Shown piece by piece: positions 23,835 to 31,710 of a stretch of 31,710 bases of DNA; the stretch's first letter is position 1, and every line of letters starts with the position of its first letter. The stretch covers positions 1-31,710 of the forward strand of contig CAZGOM010000052.1 of assembly GCA_964527265.1 (NCBI GenBank), in the 5' to 3' direction. This DNA is from CAZGOM01 sp964527265 (GTDB lineage: Bacteria; Planctomycetota; Phycisphaerae; Phycisphaerales; Phycisphaeraceae). The position numbers and the translations under genes were made by a program. Below the pieces are notes generated by a model. The model saw only the letters and a list, made by a program, of their open reading frames with translations. It made no database searches and was not told the origin of the DNA.

Positions 23835-25562
23835 ATGAAATTTGCCCTTGCCCAGATCAATCCGACAGTCGGCGATATCGCCGGGAACACACAGATCATC
23901 ATTGATGCCTTGATGGAGGCCCGCGATAAAGGGGCTGATGTGGTGGTGTTTCCGGAACTGGCCGTGATTGGATATCCCCCGAAGGATTTGCTGCTTAAAC
24001 CTGTGGTCATCAGGCAGTGCGAGCAGGCGATTGAAAAAATCGCCCAGGCGTGTGATGACCGCATTGCGGCATTGGTGGGTGTGCCGCTCTTTTCACCCTG
24101 GTCGCAGGGGCGAACCCTTATCAACGCGGCTGCTTTCTGCCACAAGGGCAAGGTGCTGCAGAAGGTGGCCAAGAATCTATTGCCCACCTATGACGTGTTC
24201 GACGAGCATCGTTATTTTGAGCCCGGCAAAGAGCCCGAAATCATTACCTTCCGCGGTGTGAAACTCGGCATTTCAATCTGTGAAGACCTTTGGAACAACA
24301 ACGAAGTCTTCGACCGCCAGCTCTACTGGCAGGACCCCATCAAGCGCCTGGCTGAAGCAGGGGCGGATGTGATCGTGAATTGCTCGGCGTCTCCTTTTGT
24401 TCATAACAAACATGACTTTCGCCGTCGCCTTTTCACCTCGGTTTCTTCATTGCATCGCGTGCCGCTTTTGTATTGCAACCAGGTGGGCGGGAATGATGAA
24501 CTGGTCTTTGACGGCAATTCTGCGGCTGTCGATGGCAAGGGGCGTCTGATCGCGCAGGCGAAAGATTTTGAGCCTGATCTGCTCATGGTCGATCTGCCTG
24601 CTCTGGGGCTTGGGAAAAATCTGGAGGCCCCCGCGCAACGCATGGAGAAATATAAGACCGGGCTGGAAGCGATCTATCACACGCTGATCCTGGGCATTCG
24701 TGATTATTGCCGCAAGTGCGGCTTCAAAACCATTGTCATGGGGTTGTCGGGCGGCATTGATTCCGCTCTTTGCGCAGCACTCGCCGTCGGCGCCGTGGGC
24801 AAGGAAAACGTGCGCGGCGTCGCCATGCCCTCGCGCTTCAGCTCTGACCATTCCGTGAGTGATGCAAACGATCTGGCCAAACGGCTGGGGATCAAATTTC
24901 ACACGATTCCAATTGCCGGCCCGCATGCCGCGCTGGAAGAAATGCTGACGCCCAATTTTGAAGGCAAAGCCCCGGACACCACGGAGGAAAACATCCAGGC
25001 GCGCATCCGCGGCGTCATGCTGATGGCGTTTTCCAATAAGTTCGGCTCGCTGCTTGTCACCACCGGCAATAAGAGCGAATTGGCCGTGGGTTATTGCACG
25101 CTCTATGGCGATATGTGCGGCGGCCTGGCGATTATTTCGGATGTTCCTAAGACCGTTGTCTGGGCGCTTTCGCGCTGGATCAATGAAGATCCGGCCTCAC
25201 CGCTTCGCGCGGCATACATGGGGCCGGTGATTCCTGAAGCCTCCATTGAAAAGGTGCCTTCCGCGGAACTGCGCCCCAACCAGACCGACCAGGATTCCCT
25301 GCCGGAATATCCCGTGCTTGATCAGATCATTGAGCGATACGTCGAGAAGGAACAGACAGCGGGGCAGATCATCCAATCCATGCCGGAAACCGACCCGGCG
25401 GTGATCCTGAAAATGGTGCGCCTGATCGATATCAATGAATACAAACGCAAGCAGGCTGCCCCGGGAATCAAGATCTCCGGGCGCGCATTCGGGTTTGGCC
25501 GCCGCCTGCCCATTGCCCAGCGCTATGACCATCACAAGACACTGGAAGACAATCTGAAATAA
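23835..25562 (+). CDS. nadE: Glutamine-dependent NAD+ synthetase
   Basis: 575 residues. The N-terminal nitrilase-type glutaminase domain (1-270) has the triad Glu41 (FPELAVIGYPP), Lys113 (KNLLPTYDVFDE) and Cys149 (GISICEDLW). The C-terminal synthetase domain has the ATP pyrophosphatase loop GLSGGIDS (303-310), then SSDHSVSDA, TTGNKSELAVGY and YGDMCGG. All the key residues are present. It makes NAD+ from deamido-NAD using glutamine as ammonia source. The start, ATG 23835, is set by family alignment (MKFALAQINPTVGD); upstream ribosome signals are weak. Follows the Nudix gene closely. Confidence 0.96.
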   Translation: MKFALAQINPTVGDIAGNTQIIIDALMEARDKGADVVVFPELAVIGYPPKDLLLKPVVIRQCEQAIEKIAQACDDRIAALVGVPLFSPWSQGRTLINAAAFCHKGKVLQKVAKNLLPTYDVFDEHRYFEPGKEPEIITFRGVKLGISICEDLWNNNEVFDRQLYWQDPIKRLAEAGADVIVNCSASPFVHNKHDFRRRLFTSVSSLHRVPLLYCNQVGGNDELVFDGNSAAVDGKGRLIAQAKDFEPDLLMVDLPALGLGKNLEAPAQRMEKYKTGLEAIYHTLILGIRDYCRKCGFKTIVMGLSGGIDSALCAALAVGAVGKENVRGVAMPSRFSSDHSVSDANDLAKRLGIKFHTIPIAGPHAALEEMLTPNFEGKAPDTTEENIQARIRGVMLMAFSNKFGSLLVTTGNKSELAVGYCTLYGDMCGGLAIISDVPKTVVWALSRWINEDPASPLRAAYMGPVIPEASIEKVPSAELRPNQTDQDSLPEYPVLDQIIERYVEKEQTAGQIIQSMPETDPAVILKMVRLIDINEYKRKQAAPGIKISGRAFGFGRRLPIAQRYDHHKTLEDNLK

Positions 25563-25599
25563 ACGGTAACATGTCGGTCCCTTTCCCACGGAGACCGCC

Positions 25600-26910
25600 A
25601 TGCGCGCAGGTTATTCACGCATCGATATTACCCCTCCCAACGGCACCCCTTTGATGGGGTATTCCAATCCGTACGTGCGTTTGAGCACGGGTGTGAACGA
25701 TCCGCTTTATCTGCGTGTGGCTTATTTTGAGCACGATGGGAAGAAGGTTGCAATCTGTACCGTCGATTTCTGCTTCATCGGCCGTGATGAAACCGAGCGC
25801 ATGGCCGGTGTGATCGGGCGGGAACTGGGCCTGCGTCCTGACCAGTTCATGATTGCCGCGACGCATACCCATGCCGCGCCCGCTTCGGGGACGTATGTGC
25901 AGTTGGAATTTGGCCCGCCGCTTCGCGATTATCACCGCTTCCTGCGCAACGCCGTGGTGAAGGCGATTAAGCAAGCCATGGATTCCAGCGTCCCGGTGCG
26001 AATCAAGGCAGGCGCAGGCAAGAGCGATATCGGGATGAACCGCCGGCAGCGCACTGCTTCCGGAGAAATCATCAACGGGCCTAATCCGTCGGGCGAATGG
26101 CATGATTCGCTGCCTGTGGCCGTGTTTGAATCGGTAGAAACCGGGAAGACAGTGGCCTGCTTATTTTCCGCCGCGGCCCACCCGATCACGATGAATAAAA
26201 CCCTGGTGAGCGCGGATTACTGCGGCGTTGCCTGCGATGAACTCGACAAGCATTTCGGCAACCCGTGCGCCATCTTCCTTCAAGGCTGCGGCGGGGATTC
26301 ACGCCCCAAGGCCGTTCAGAACGGCAATGTATGGAACTGGAGTTGCAACTTCACCCATGCGCAGGTCATCGGCAAGCAGCTCGCCGCGGAAACCATCGCT
26401 CTTCTGGGCTCTTTAAGCCCCGTGCAGCCGCAGATCGCCACAGGATTGATCGATACGCAGTGGCCCATGGTGCCGCCACTGAGCAAGGAACAGTACAAAG
26501 AGATGTCGACCAAGGTGAATGCCGAGGGGAAAAAGACCGACCAAGCCAACTGGGCTACGCGTTGGCATGGATTGCTTGAAAACAATTTGGGACTCCCCAG
26601 CCATGTCGCCGTTCTCCTCCAAGGGATTCAACTGGGCGAGGGGCTGCGCATCACGGCGCTTGAAGGCGAACCGCTTTGCCCGCATGGCCGCGCCATGGAA
26701 GCCTTTTTTGCTCCTGCCGGCGGGGTGACATTCGCCCTTGGCTATGCAGGTGGCGAAGCCATTTACATCCCTGACACCAAGCAATTGGCCGAAGGTGGGT
26801 ATGAGTCGATTAGCTATTGGGAATACGGCTGGCCCGCCGCGCTGGCTCCCGGTGGAGAGAAGGTGCTTCAGCAGGGGCTTAATGAACTGCGGGCGATGGG
26901 CATTGCCTGA
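25600..26910 (+). CDS. Neutral/alkaline ceramidase-like protein
   Basis: 436 residues from ATG 25600, preceded by GGAG seven bases upstream. Matches the N-terminal fold of neutral/alkaline non-lysosomal ceramidases: start GYSRIDITPP, VDFCFIGRDE, zinc-type THTHAAP (88-94, His89 and His91), AAAHP (His194), QGCGGD (228-233), and EGEPLC near the C-terminus. It lacks a signal peptide and the C-terminal Ig-like domain of secreted ceramidases, and the family's GDVSPN loop is GGDSRP here. It is therefore a zinc hydrolase of this fold, probably cytoplasmic, and a ceramide substrate is not assured. On the plus strand after nadE. Confidence 0.85.
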   Translation: MRAGYSRIDITPPNGTPLMGYSNPYVRLSTGVNDPLYLRVAYFEHDGKKVAICTVDFCFIGRDETERMAGVIGRELGLRPDQFMIAATHTHAAPASGTYVQLEFGPPLRDYHRFLRNAVVKAIKQAMDSSVPVRIKAGAGKSDIGMNRRQRTASGEIINGPNPSGEWHDSLPVAVFESVETGKTVACLFSAAAHPITMNKTLVSADYCGVACDELDKHFGNPCAIFLQGCGGDSRPKAVQNGNVWNWSCNFTHAQVIGKQLAAETIALLGSLSPVQPQIATGLIDTQWPMVPPLSKEQYKEMSTKVNAEGKKTDQANWATRWHGLLENNLGLPSHVAVLLQGIQLGEGLRITALEGEPLCPHGRAMEAFFAPAGGVTFALGYAGGEAIYIPDTKQLAEGGYESISYWEYGWPAALAPGGEKVLQQGLNELRAMGIA

Positions 26911-26979
26911 CGGAAAATCCACTGTGTTCCAGTCCATCATTCATAAAACTGTTGCGCTGCGTGTGAATGGAGTCACTCA

Positions 26980-28131
26980 ATGAAGTTTGTGATTGCACCG
27001 GACAGTTTTAAGGAATCCATCAGCGCACCGGATGCCGCGGCGGCGATTGCGCGGGGCATCAGGCGCGTTTATCCGGATGCCGAGTGCGATTTGTGCCCCA
27101 TTGCCGACGGCGGCGAAGGGACTGTCGAGGCCCTGGTGGCCGCCACGGGCGGCAGCGTTCGCCATGCCTGGGTGATGGGGCCGCTGGGAGAGAAGGTTCA
27201 CGCGGCATGGGGACTTCTGGGAGACGACAAAACCGCCGTGGTGGAAATGGCTGCCGCGTCTGGCTTGCCCCTTGTCCCGGTCGAGAAGCGCAACCCGATG
27301 CTGACGACGACGTATGGGACGGGTGAGCTGATTAAAGCCGCGCTGGATGCAGGCGTGACCAGGATTATTCTCGGGATCGGCGGGAGCGCGACGACCGACG
27401 GCGGAACCGGCGTGGCGCAAGCGCTGGGCTACGCCTTTTTGGATCCGTCAGGCACGCGGATCAACGGCATCATGACCGGGGGAAAAATGGCTGAAGTGGG
27501 GAGCATTGACCGCTCTGGTGTCGATTCTCGTTTAGCGGGCGTAACAGTGGTCGTTGCGTGCGATGTGACTAATCCGCTCACAGGCCCCAGCGGTGCGCCT
27601 GCCGTGTATGGGCCGCAAAAAGGCGCAACACCGGAAATGGTTCACGCGCTGGATGCAGGGCTGGCGCGTCTTGCGGGAGTGATCAGATCAACCATGGGAT
27701 TGGATGTGCAGATGTTGCCGGGCGCAGGGGCGGCAGGGGGGCTGGGAGCGGGATCGATTGCGTTTTTAAATGCCACGCTGAGCCCGGGCATTGCACTGGT
27801 GCTGGAAGCCGTGGGGTTTGATGCCAGGGTGAAGGGGGCTTCTGCCTGTTTAACAGGAGAAGGAAGGATTGATGGGCAGTCACTGGCGGGCAAGGCGTGT
27901 CTTGGGGTGGCGCATGGGGCCCTCAAGCACGGGGTTCGGACATGGGCGCTGGTGGGGAGCGCCGGGCCAGGGGCAAGCGAGGCCATCAAAGCCGGGTTAT
28001 CAGGGTACATGGTTATTGGAAAAGGATTGCCCAAGGAAGAATCAATGCGGCGGGCCGGAGAGCTTTTAGAAGCATCCGGAGAGCGCTGGGCACAGGCCTG
28101 GAAGCTGAAAGTGTGGCCCGAGAACGGATAA
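26980..28131 (+). CDS. Glycerate kinase, GlxK/GarK type
   Basis: 383 residues, ATP-dependent glycerate kinase family (type I fold of the GarK/GlxK group). Seen: VIAPDSFKESISA at the start, PIADGGEGTVEAL (about 41-53), VVEMAAASGL, TTTYGTGELI, GIGGSATTDGGTG (about 131-143), PLTGPSGAPAVYGPQKGA, GAGAAGGLGAGSIAFL, and TGEGRIDGQSLAGK. All are conserved family signatures. The product would be 2- or 3-phosphoglycerate. The start MKFVIAPDSF follows a 70-base gap that shows no strong signals. No glyoxylate or tartronate gene is adjacent. Confidence 0.95.
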   Translation: MKFVIAPDSFKESISAPDAAAAIARGIRRVYPDAECDLCPIADGGEGTVEALVAATGGSVRHAWVMGPLGEKVHAAWGLLGDDKTAVVEMAAASGLPLVPVEKRNPMLTTTYGTGELIKAALDAGVTRIILGIGGSATTDGGTGVAQALGYAFLDPSGTRINGIMTGGKMAEVGSIDRSGVDSRLAGVTVVVACDVTNPLTGPSGAPAVYGPQKGATPEMVHALDAGLARLAGVIRSTMGLDVQMLPGAGAAGGLGAGSIAFLNATLSPGIALVLEAVGFDARVKGASACLTGEGRIDGQSLAGKACLGVAHGALKHGVRTWALVGSAGPGASEAIKAGLSGYMVIGKGLPKEESMRRAGELLEASGERWAQAWKLKVWPENG

Positions 28132-28241
28132 GAAAGGTGGCTGTCTGGCTTCCACGGATGGCTGCTTATGGCGGGCTTGTGTTTTGTGCAGGATGCGTGT
28201 CAAATAACGCGCGTTCCATTCACCCAGACCAAGGAGGGCCG

Positions 28242-28712
28242 GTGCCCAATCTGATTTTTGATCTCACCGATATCGATCTGACCAAAGTGCAATATGACAC
28301 GGCGGCGGTCGAAAAGATCAATCCGCACCGGGGCGCCATGCGCCTGCTGGATGGCCTGCACTATATGAGTGAGGATTGCACCAAAGCGGTGGCTTTTAAG
28401 GATGTACGCGCGGATGAATTCTGGGTGCCTGGGCACATCCCCGGCCGTCCGATTTTTCCGGGTGTGCTGATGATTGAAGCAGGTGCGCAGCTTGCCAGCT
28501 TTGCCACCCTGAGCCGTTTAAAAACCGAACCATTCATGGGCTTTGTCGGGTGTGACGGGGTTAAGTTCCGTTCAGGCGTGGTGCCGGGCGACCGGCTTGT
28601 GGTGCTCGGTTTGCAGACCGAAGAGCGCAAACGCCGCATCACCTGCCAGGTTCAGGGTTTGGTGAAGGATCGGATCGTGTTTGAAGGTGTGATCATCGGG
28701 ATGCCGATGTAA
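28242..28712 (+). CDS. FabZ-like 3-hydroxyacyl-ACP dehydratase
   Basis: 156 residues, hot-dog fold. I take GTG 28242, which has a full AAGGAGG four bases upstream; a longer in-frame start at ATG 28158 has no ribosome site. Seen: INPHRGAMRLLDGL, the catalytic segment WVPGHIPGRPIFPGVLMIEAGAQLASF with His65 and Glu79, GFVGCDGVKFRSGVVPGD, and the final VFEGVIIGMP. It would dehydrate 3-hydroxyacyl-ACP in fatty acid synthesis. It has an N-terminal extension of about 25 residues over E. coli FabZ. It stands alone, without lpx or other fab genes. A small heptamer repeat follows the stop. Confidence 0.9.
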   Translation: MPNLIFDLTDIDLTKVQYDTAAVEKINPHRGAMRLLDGLHYMSEDCTKAVAFKDVRADEFWVPGHIPGRPIFPGVLMIEAGAQLASFATLSRLKTEPFMGFVGCDGVKFRSGVVPGDRLVVLGLQTEERKRRITCQVQGLVKDRIVFEGVIIGMPM

Positions 28713-28734
28713 GCTCACTTCAGCGATAAAGATC

Positions 28735-28748
28735 GAGCATAGAGCATA
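28735..28748 (+). repeat. Duplicated heptamer before manA
   Basis: GAGCATA is repeated exactly twice in tandem in the 54-base gap between the FabZ-like gene and manA. It has the same 7-bp period and leading G as the other arrays in the window. Confidence 0.5.
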
Positions 28749-28766
28749 GAAAAAGGGTTAGGACCG

Positions 28767-29837
28767 ATGGGTGAGATAAAGCCTTATCCGGTTTGTTTTA
28801 CGCCGATTCTGCTGCCAAAAGTCTGGGGCGGGCGGCGATTGGCTACGTTTGGGCGCACTTTGCCGTCCGACGCGAGCGTTAAGATTGGGGAATCGTGGGA
28901 ACTGGCCGACCTGGGCGCCACCAGCGTTTCCGGCGCAGGCGGCGGTGCGGCGCGAACACTCATCGGAAACGGTCCGCTGGCCGGTAAAACGCTTGGCCAG
29001 GCGCTGGAAGCCTGGGGCCTAGCCGCCCTGGGACGCCTGAAACTTGATGAACAAGGCCAATTTCCCCTGTTGGTGAAGCTGATCGATGCGTCGGAGAACC
29101 TGAGTGTTCAGGTCCACCCCAGCACGGATTATTGTGGGCGCCATTCAGGGGTTTATTTGAAGAATGAGGCTTGGTACATCGTTGCGGCCGAGCCTGGCGC
29201 GGTGATTTATAAGGGCTTGGCGGAAGGGGTGACGCTTGAGGCGCTGGGGGCGGCTTGCCACGCGGCGGAGAAGACGCCGGGAAGGTCGTCAGGGCTGGAG
29301 AAGATGTTCAAGGCGCAGCCTGTGAAGGCAGGGGACTTGATTTACCTGGCATCCGGGGATTGCCATGCCCTGGGCGCAGGCGTGGTGGTGGCGGAGGTTC
29401 AAACCCCCAGCGACACCACCTTTCGGCTCTACGACTGGGGTCGCACGGGCCGCGCGCTGCACATTGATGAATCCATCGAAAGCATTCGCACGTTCGTGCC
29501 GCCGGATCGATCCGTGACGCAGAAATCGCACATTGCCGGGGTGTTCACCACTGTGACACGCCTGGTCAGCAGTGAAGATTTTCAGATCGAGAAAGTCCGC
29601 ATGCGCGAGGCGTACCGGCAGGATATTCCTTACGATCAGCCCACTGTATGGGTGGTGCTTGAAGGCAAAGGAACCATTACCCTGGGTAAGAATGCAAAAG
29701 GTGGAAAGCACCCTTTTGCAGGCGGCCAGACATGGCTTTTGCCCGCGGGGATGGATGAGGCGGCGGTGGAATTTGCGCAGGATACGGTGTGGCTGGAGGT
29801 GACGTTTCCGCGTGCCACGCCGCCGCAGATTGCCTGA
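28767..29837 (+). CDS. manA: Class I mannose-6-phosphate isomerase
   Basis: 356 residues. Interconverts fructose-6-phosphate and mannose-6-phosphate, in the cytoplasm. The zinc-site motifs are seen: SVQVHP (Gln115, His117), KNEAWYIV with Glu134 (commonly KxEMWY), and ASGDCHALGAG with His200. Before these are FTPILLPKVWGGRRL and IGESWELAD, which also mark the family. The C-terminal cupin domain (VWVVLEGKGTITLG) is intact. Arg of the active site is in the expected EVQTPSDTTFRLYDWGR segment. The gene is just after the FabZ-like gene with a small repeat between. It shares no obvious operon signal with it. Confidence 0.95.
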   Translation: MGEIKPYPVCFTPILLPKVWGGRRLATFGRTLPSDASVKIGESWELADLGATSVSGAGGGAARTLIGNGPLAGKTLGQALEAWGLAALGRLKLDEQGQFPLLVKLIDASENLSVQVHPSTDYCGRHSGVYLKNEAWYIVAAEPGAVIYKGLAEGVTLEALGAACHAAEKTPGRSSGLEKMFKAQPVKAGDLIYLASGDCHALGAGVVVAEVQTPSDTTFRLYDWGRTGRALHIDESIESIRTFVPPDRSVTQKSHIAGVFTTVTRLVSSEDFQIEKVRMREAYRQDIPYDQPTVWVVLEGKGTITLGKNAKGGKHPFAGGQTWLLPAGMDEAAVEFAQDTVWLEVTFPRATPPQIA

Positions 29838-29917
29838 AAAACGCTTTTTATATACAAGTGGCTTTTGCCTGCGGAAAAGGACGCTGACGCTGTGCGGTGG
29901 AATTCACATGAGAGGCC

Positions 29918-30565
29918 TCACGGCTTAATCCGACGATTCCGCGTTTTTTCCGCAGCCGACTTTTTTGTCGGCGCGGCAGGCTGCGGGACTGCATGAGAAG
30001 CTTGATTATCACGGATCATCATGCCGACCAGGCGTACGATGGATTCGCGGTAGCGGGCGGCATTGGCCACCGCATTGGGGTCGAGTTGATGGGCGTACCA
30101 ATTGCTTGGCACCCAGGCCATGCAAATGGCTGAGATGGTTGAAAGAATGAATTCGGGTGTGAAGCGGTCAGAGATTTTGCCGCTCTTCTGAGCAGCATTG
30201 ACCAGGGCGAGCTTGGATTCGGCGGTGGGCACGCCGGTGATTTCCCCTTTTACTTCCAGGCCGCACCAGGCGACCAGGCGCATGAGCTGGGGATTGGCCA
30301 TGGCAAAATCAAAATAAGCCGCGGCGTAACGCTCCGGGTCGTCGACAGGGAATTCACCGCCCTGAGTGGCGCGCGCCAGTTCGCGTGCCAGCACGATGCG
30401 AAACAGTTCTTCTTTATTGCCGAAATACTGGTAAATGAGCTGCTTGTTGCTTTTGGCGGACTCGGCAATGCGGTCAACGCGCGCGCCGGCAATGCCATGC
30501 TCGGCGAATTCGACAAATGCCGCATGGAGGATTCTTTGTCGTGTCGCCTCAGAATCTCTGCTCAT
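29918..30565 (-). CDS. TetR family transcriptional regulator
   Basis: 215 residues from ATG 30565; the longer open frame would run through the operator. The N-terminal TetR helix-turn-helix is clear: SEATRQRILHAAFVEFAEHG, then ARVDRIAESAKSNKQLIYQYFGNKEELF. The C-terminal ligand domain is helical with no known effector. The tail (PAAPTKKSAAEKTRNRRIKP) is basic and low in complexity. It is divergent from the short-chain dehydrogenase across a perfect palindrome and so likely represses it and itself. Confidence 0.93.
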   Translation of the reverse strand: MSRDSEATRQRILHAAFVEFAEHGIAGARVDRIAESAKSNKQLIYQYFGNKEELFRIVLARELARATQGGEFPVDDPERYAAAYFDFAMANPQLMRLVAWCGLEVKGEITGVPTAESKLALVNAAQKSGKISDRFTPEFILSTISAICMAWVPSNWYAHQLDPNAVANAARYRESIVRLVGMMIRDNQASHAVPQPAAPTKKSAAEKTRNRRIKP

Positions 30566-30625
30566 TTTTTCAAATCTAGGGTTTGTGCTTCCAAAGGGCA
30601 AACGCATGTGGTAGAGTATGTATGT

Positions 30626-30641
30626 AACCAACTAGTTGGTT
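30626..30641. promoter_or_regulatory. Perfect 16-bp palindrome, TetR operator
   Basis: AACCAACTAGTTGGTT is a perfect dyad in the 101-base gap between the divergent TetR and dehydrogenase starts, 25 bases before the dehydrogenase ATG. The size and symmetry fit a TetR dimer site. No unambiguous -35/-10 pair was found around it. Confidence 0.82.
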
Positions 30642-30666
30642 GGATATCTTTACCAGGAGACCTGCA

Positions 30667-31512
30667 ATGACAAATCGGACATGGTTCATCACCGGAATCA
30701 ACCGCGGCTTGGGCCGCAGCCTCGCCGAGACGCTGCTCGAAAAGGGCGACCGGGTCGCGGGCACCGCACGGGAACTTGCCGGGCTCGGCGGTCTGAAGGA
30801 GGCGCATGGCGACCGTCTTTGGGTCGCCGCGCTGGATCTAACCGACTCGGCTGGCATAAGGTGTGTGGTCGATAAGGCCTTTGCGGAGTTTGGGCGGATT
30901 GATGTCGTGGTCAATAACGCTGGCTACAGCCTTGCAGGCGCCGCCGAAGAATGCACTGAGGAAATGATCCGCCATCAGCTCGATACGAATCTGCTGGGTT
31001 CCATCCTGGTGATCAAGGCGGCGTTGCCTCATCTTCGCTCGCAGGGCGACGGGCGCATACTTCAGGTGTCTAGCGCCGCGGGGCAGCTTGGGTTTGGCGG
31101 CCTCTCGCTCTACGCCGCGTCCAAATGGGGGATCGAAGGATTCATCGAATCCATGGCGCAGGAAGTGGCGCCGTTTGGCATTCAGGCCACGCTCGTTGAA
31201 CCGGGGTCCATTCGCACCGATTTTGGAGCCAAGGGAGCACTGCCGCCTCCGATCCCGGCGTATCAGGAGGGTGTGGCCGGGATGATGCGGCAGGCGGTGG
31301 AGTCGCTTCGCGGTGATGGAAAAAAACCTTGGCAAGCCATCGGCGACCCTGTGAAAATGGCGTTGGCCATGATTGATAGTGTTGATCAATCCCCCGCGCC
31401 CAGGCGCCTGGTGATCGGTTCAGATGTTTATGAGGGGCTGATGGCGGCGTATCGCGAGCGCGCCGCATCGCTGGAGGCGCAAAAGACCGTTGCTTTTTCG
31501 ACGGATTTTTGA
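30667..31512 (+). CDS. Short-chain dehydrogenase/reductase
   Basis: 281 residues from ATG 30667, with AGGAG seven bases upstream. Classical SDR: TGINRGLG (9-16) for NAD(P) binding, VVNNAGYS (about 81-88), Asn108, and the catalytic Ser136, Tyr149 and Lys153 in VSSAAGQLGFGGLSLYAASK. After this comes VEPGSIRTDF. The Arg after the Gly motif suggests NADPH preference. It is close to the oxidoreductases that diverge from TetR or LysR regulators, and the substrate is unknown. Ends at a strong terminator. Its operator is the 16-bp palindrome upstream. Confidence 0.94.
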   Translation: MTNRTWFITGINRGLGRSLAETLLEKGDRVAGTARELAGLGGLKEAHGDRLWVAALDLTDSAGIRCVVDKAFAEFGRIDVVVNNAGYSLAGAAEECTEEMIRHQLDTNLLGSILVIKAALPHLRSQGDGRILQVSSAAGQLGFGGLSLYAASKWGIEGFIESMAQEVAPFGIQATLVEPGSIRTDFGAKGALPPPIPAYQEGVAGMMRQAVESLRGDGKKPWQAIGDPVKMALAMIDSVDQSPAPRRLVIGSDVYEGLMAAYRERAASLEAQKTVAFSTDF

Positions 31513-31536
31513 GTCGATGGTGTTTTGATGACCAAT

Positions 31537-31569
31537 AAAAGGTGCCGGCATTAGTGCCGGCACCTTTTT
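31537..31569. terminator. Bidirectional intrinsic terminator
   Basis: Perfect stem GGTGCCGGCA (31541-31550) and TGCCGGCACC (31555-31564) with a TTAG loop. It is flanked by AAAA on the left and TTTTT on the right, so it works in both directions, between the dehydrogenase and the minus-strand gene at the right edge. Confidence 0.93.
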
Positions 31570-31633
31570 GATTTTTGAGCATGATTTCCAAGGCACATGG
31601 TGTATTTGAGGTGAGTACGGCGAATTCAGGCGC

Positions 31634-31710
31634 TTATTGCCAGAGGCGGGCGATTTGGGTGTAGTCCAAGTTTCTGGCGATGTTCATGCGGCGGAGGCTG
31701 GATCTTTCCA
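31634..31710 (-). CDS. 3' end of a minus-strand gene, cut by the window edge
   Basis: Only the last 24 codons plus stop are in the window. The visible end reads ERSSLRRMNIARNLDYTQIARLWQ and then TAA (31634-31636). The strongly helical, Arg-rich and non-repetitive text, and the terminator placed 65 bases downstream of the stop, suggest a real gene tail. The family cannot be read from so little. Confidence 0.5.
   Translation of the reverse strand, partial: ERSSLRRMNIARNLDYTQIARLWQ

Noticed and set aside
28158..28241. Upstream in-frame start of the FabZ-like gene that would add a lipobox-like FCAGC segment
   Set aside because: No ribosome site before ATG 28158, a lipoprotein FabZ makes no sense, and GTG 28242 has a full AAGGAGG.

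Overview
The window looks like chromosomal DNA from a member of the Planctomycetes-Verrucomicrobia group, most likely a Phycisphaerae-like planctomycete. This is inference from gene content: a pseudopilin with the GFTLVE leader and the H-X9-DG tail, sitting among polysaccharide-degradation genes; a large secreted glycosidase-like protein; a PcRGLX/YetA-like protein; a GntR/LacI hybrid regulator; secreted repeat proteins; and neutral-ceramidase-like and glycerate kinase genes. No rRNA, tRNA, phage, transposon or CRISPR array was seen.

Layout. 1-1175 (-): 5' part of a secreted FG-GAP/VCBS-like protein. 1374-4212: rsmJ-like methyltransferase (+), HAD phosphatase (-), moeA (+). 4344-6099 (-): a compact thiL-tsaE-yacG operon. 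6204-8274: a secreted ClpP-fold protein (-) diverges from an acpH-like gene (+), which ends at a strong bidirectional terminator. 8335-16171: a carbohydrate locus. The GntR regulator, a pseudopilin and a 1153-residue secreted glycosidase-like protein are on the minus strand; a 761-residue PcRGLX/YetA-like protein diverges on the plus strand behind a well-formed promoter with a palindromic operator. 16226-17298: Uma2 family protein (-) and DoxX-like protein (+). 17335-21148 (+): a KdpD-type sensor kinase, whose phosphoacceptor histidine is replaced by asparagine, overlaps an alpha/beta hydrolase. 21160-21627 (-): small membrane protein. 21796-29837: mostly plus-strand metabolic genes (aldo/keto reductase, Nudix, NAD synthetase, ceramidase-like, glycerate kinase, FabZ-like, ManA), with one conserved unknown gene on the minus strand. 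29918-31512: a TetR regulator diverges from a short-chain dehydrogenase across a perfect 16-bp palindrome, followed by a strong terminator. The right edge holds the 3' end of another minus-strand gene.

Two large-scale signals stand out. First, several intergenic regions carry tandem repeats with a period of exactly 7 bp; most units begin GNG and many fit GNGT. Two of these arrays run through a stop codon. Second, the plus strand is strongly G-rich up to about 21.7 kb whichever way the genes point, then abruptly loses or reverses that skew from the aldo/keto reductase onward.

The best candidates for new biology are the 8.3-16.2 kb locus, with its dedicated pseudopilin and clear regulatory site, the histidine-less KdpD, and the heptameric arrays. 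Most other genes are ordinary housekeeping or metabolic genes.
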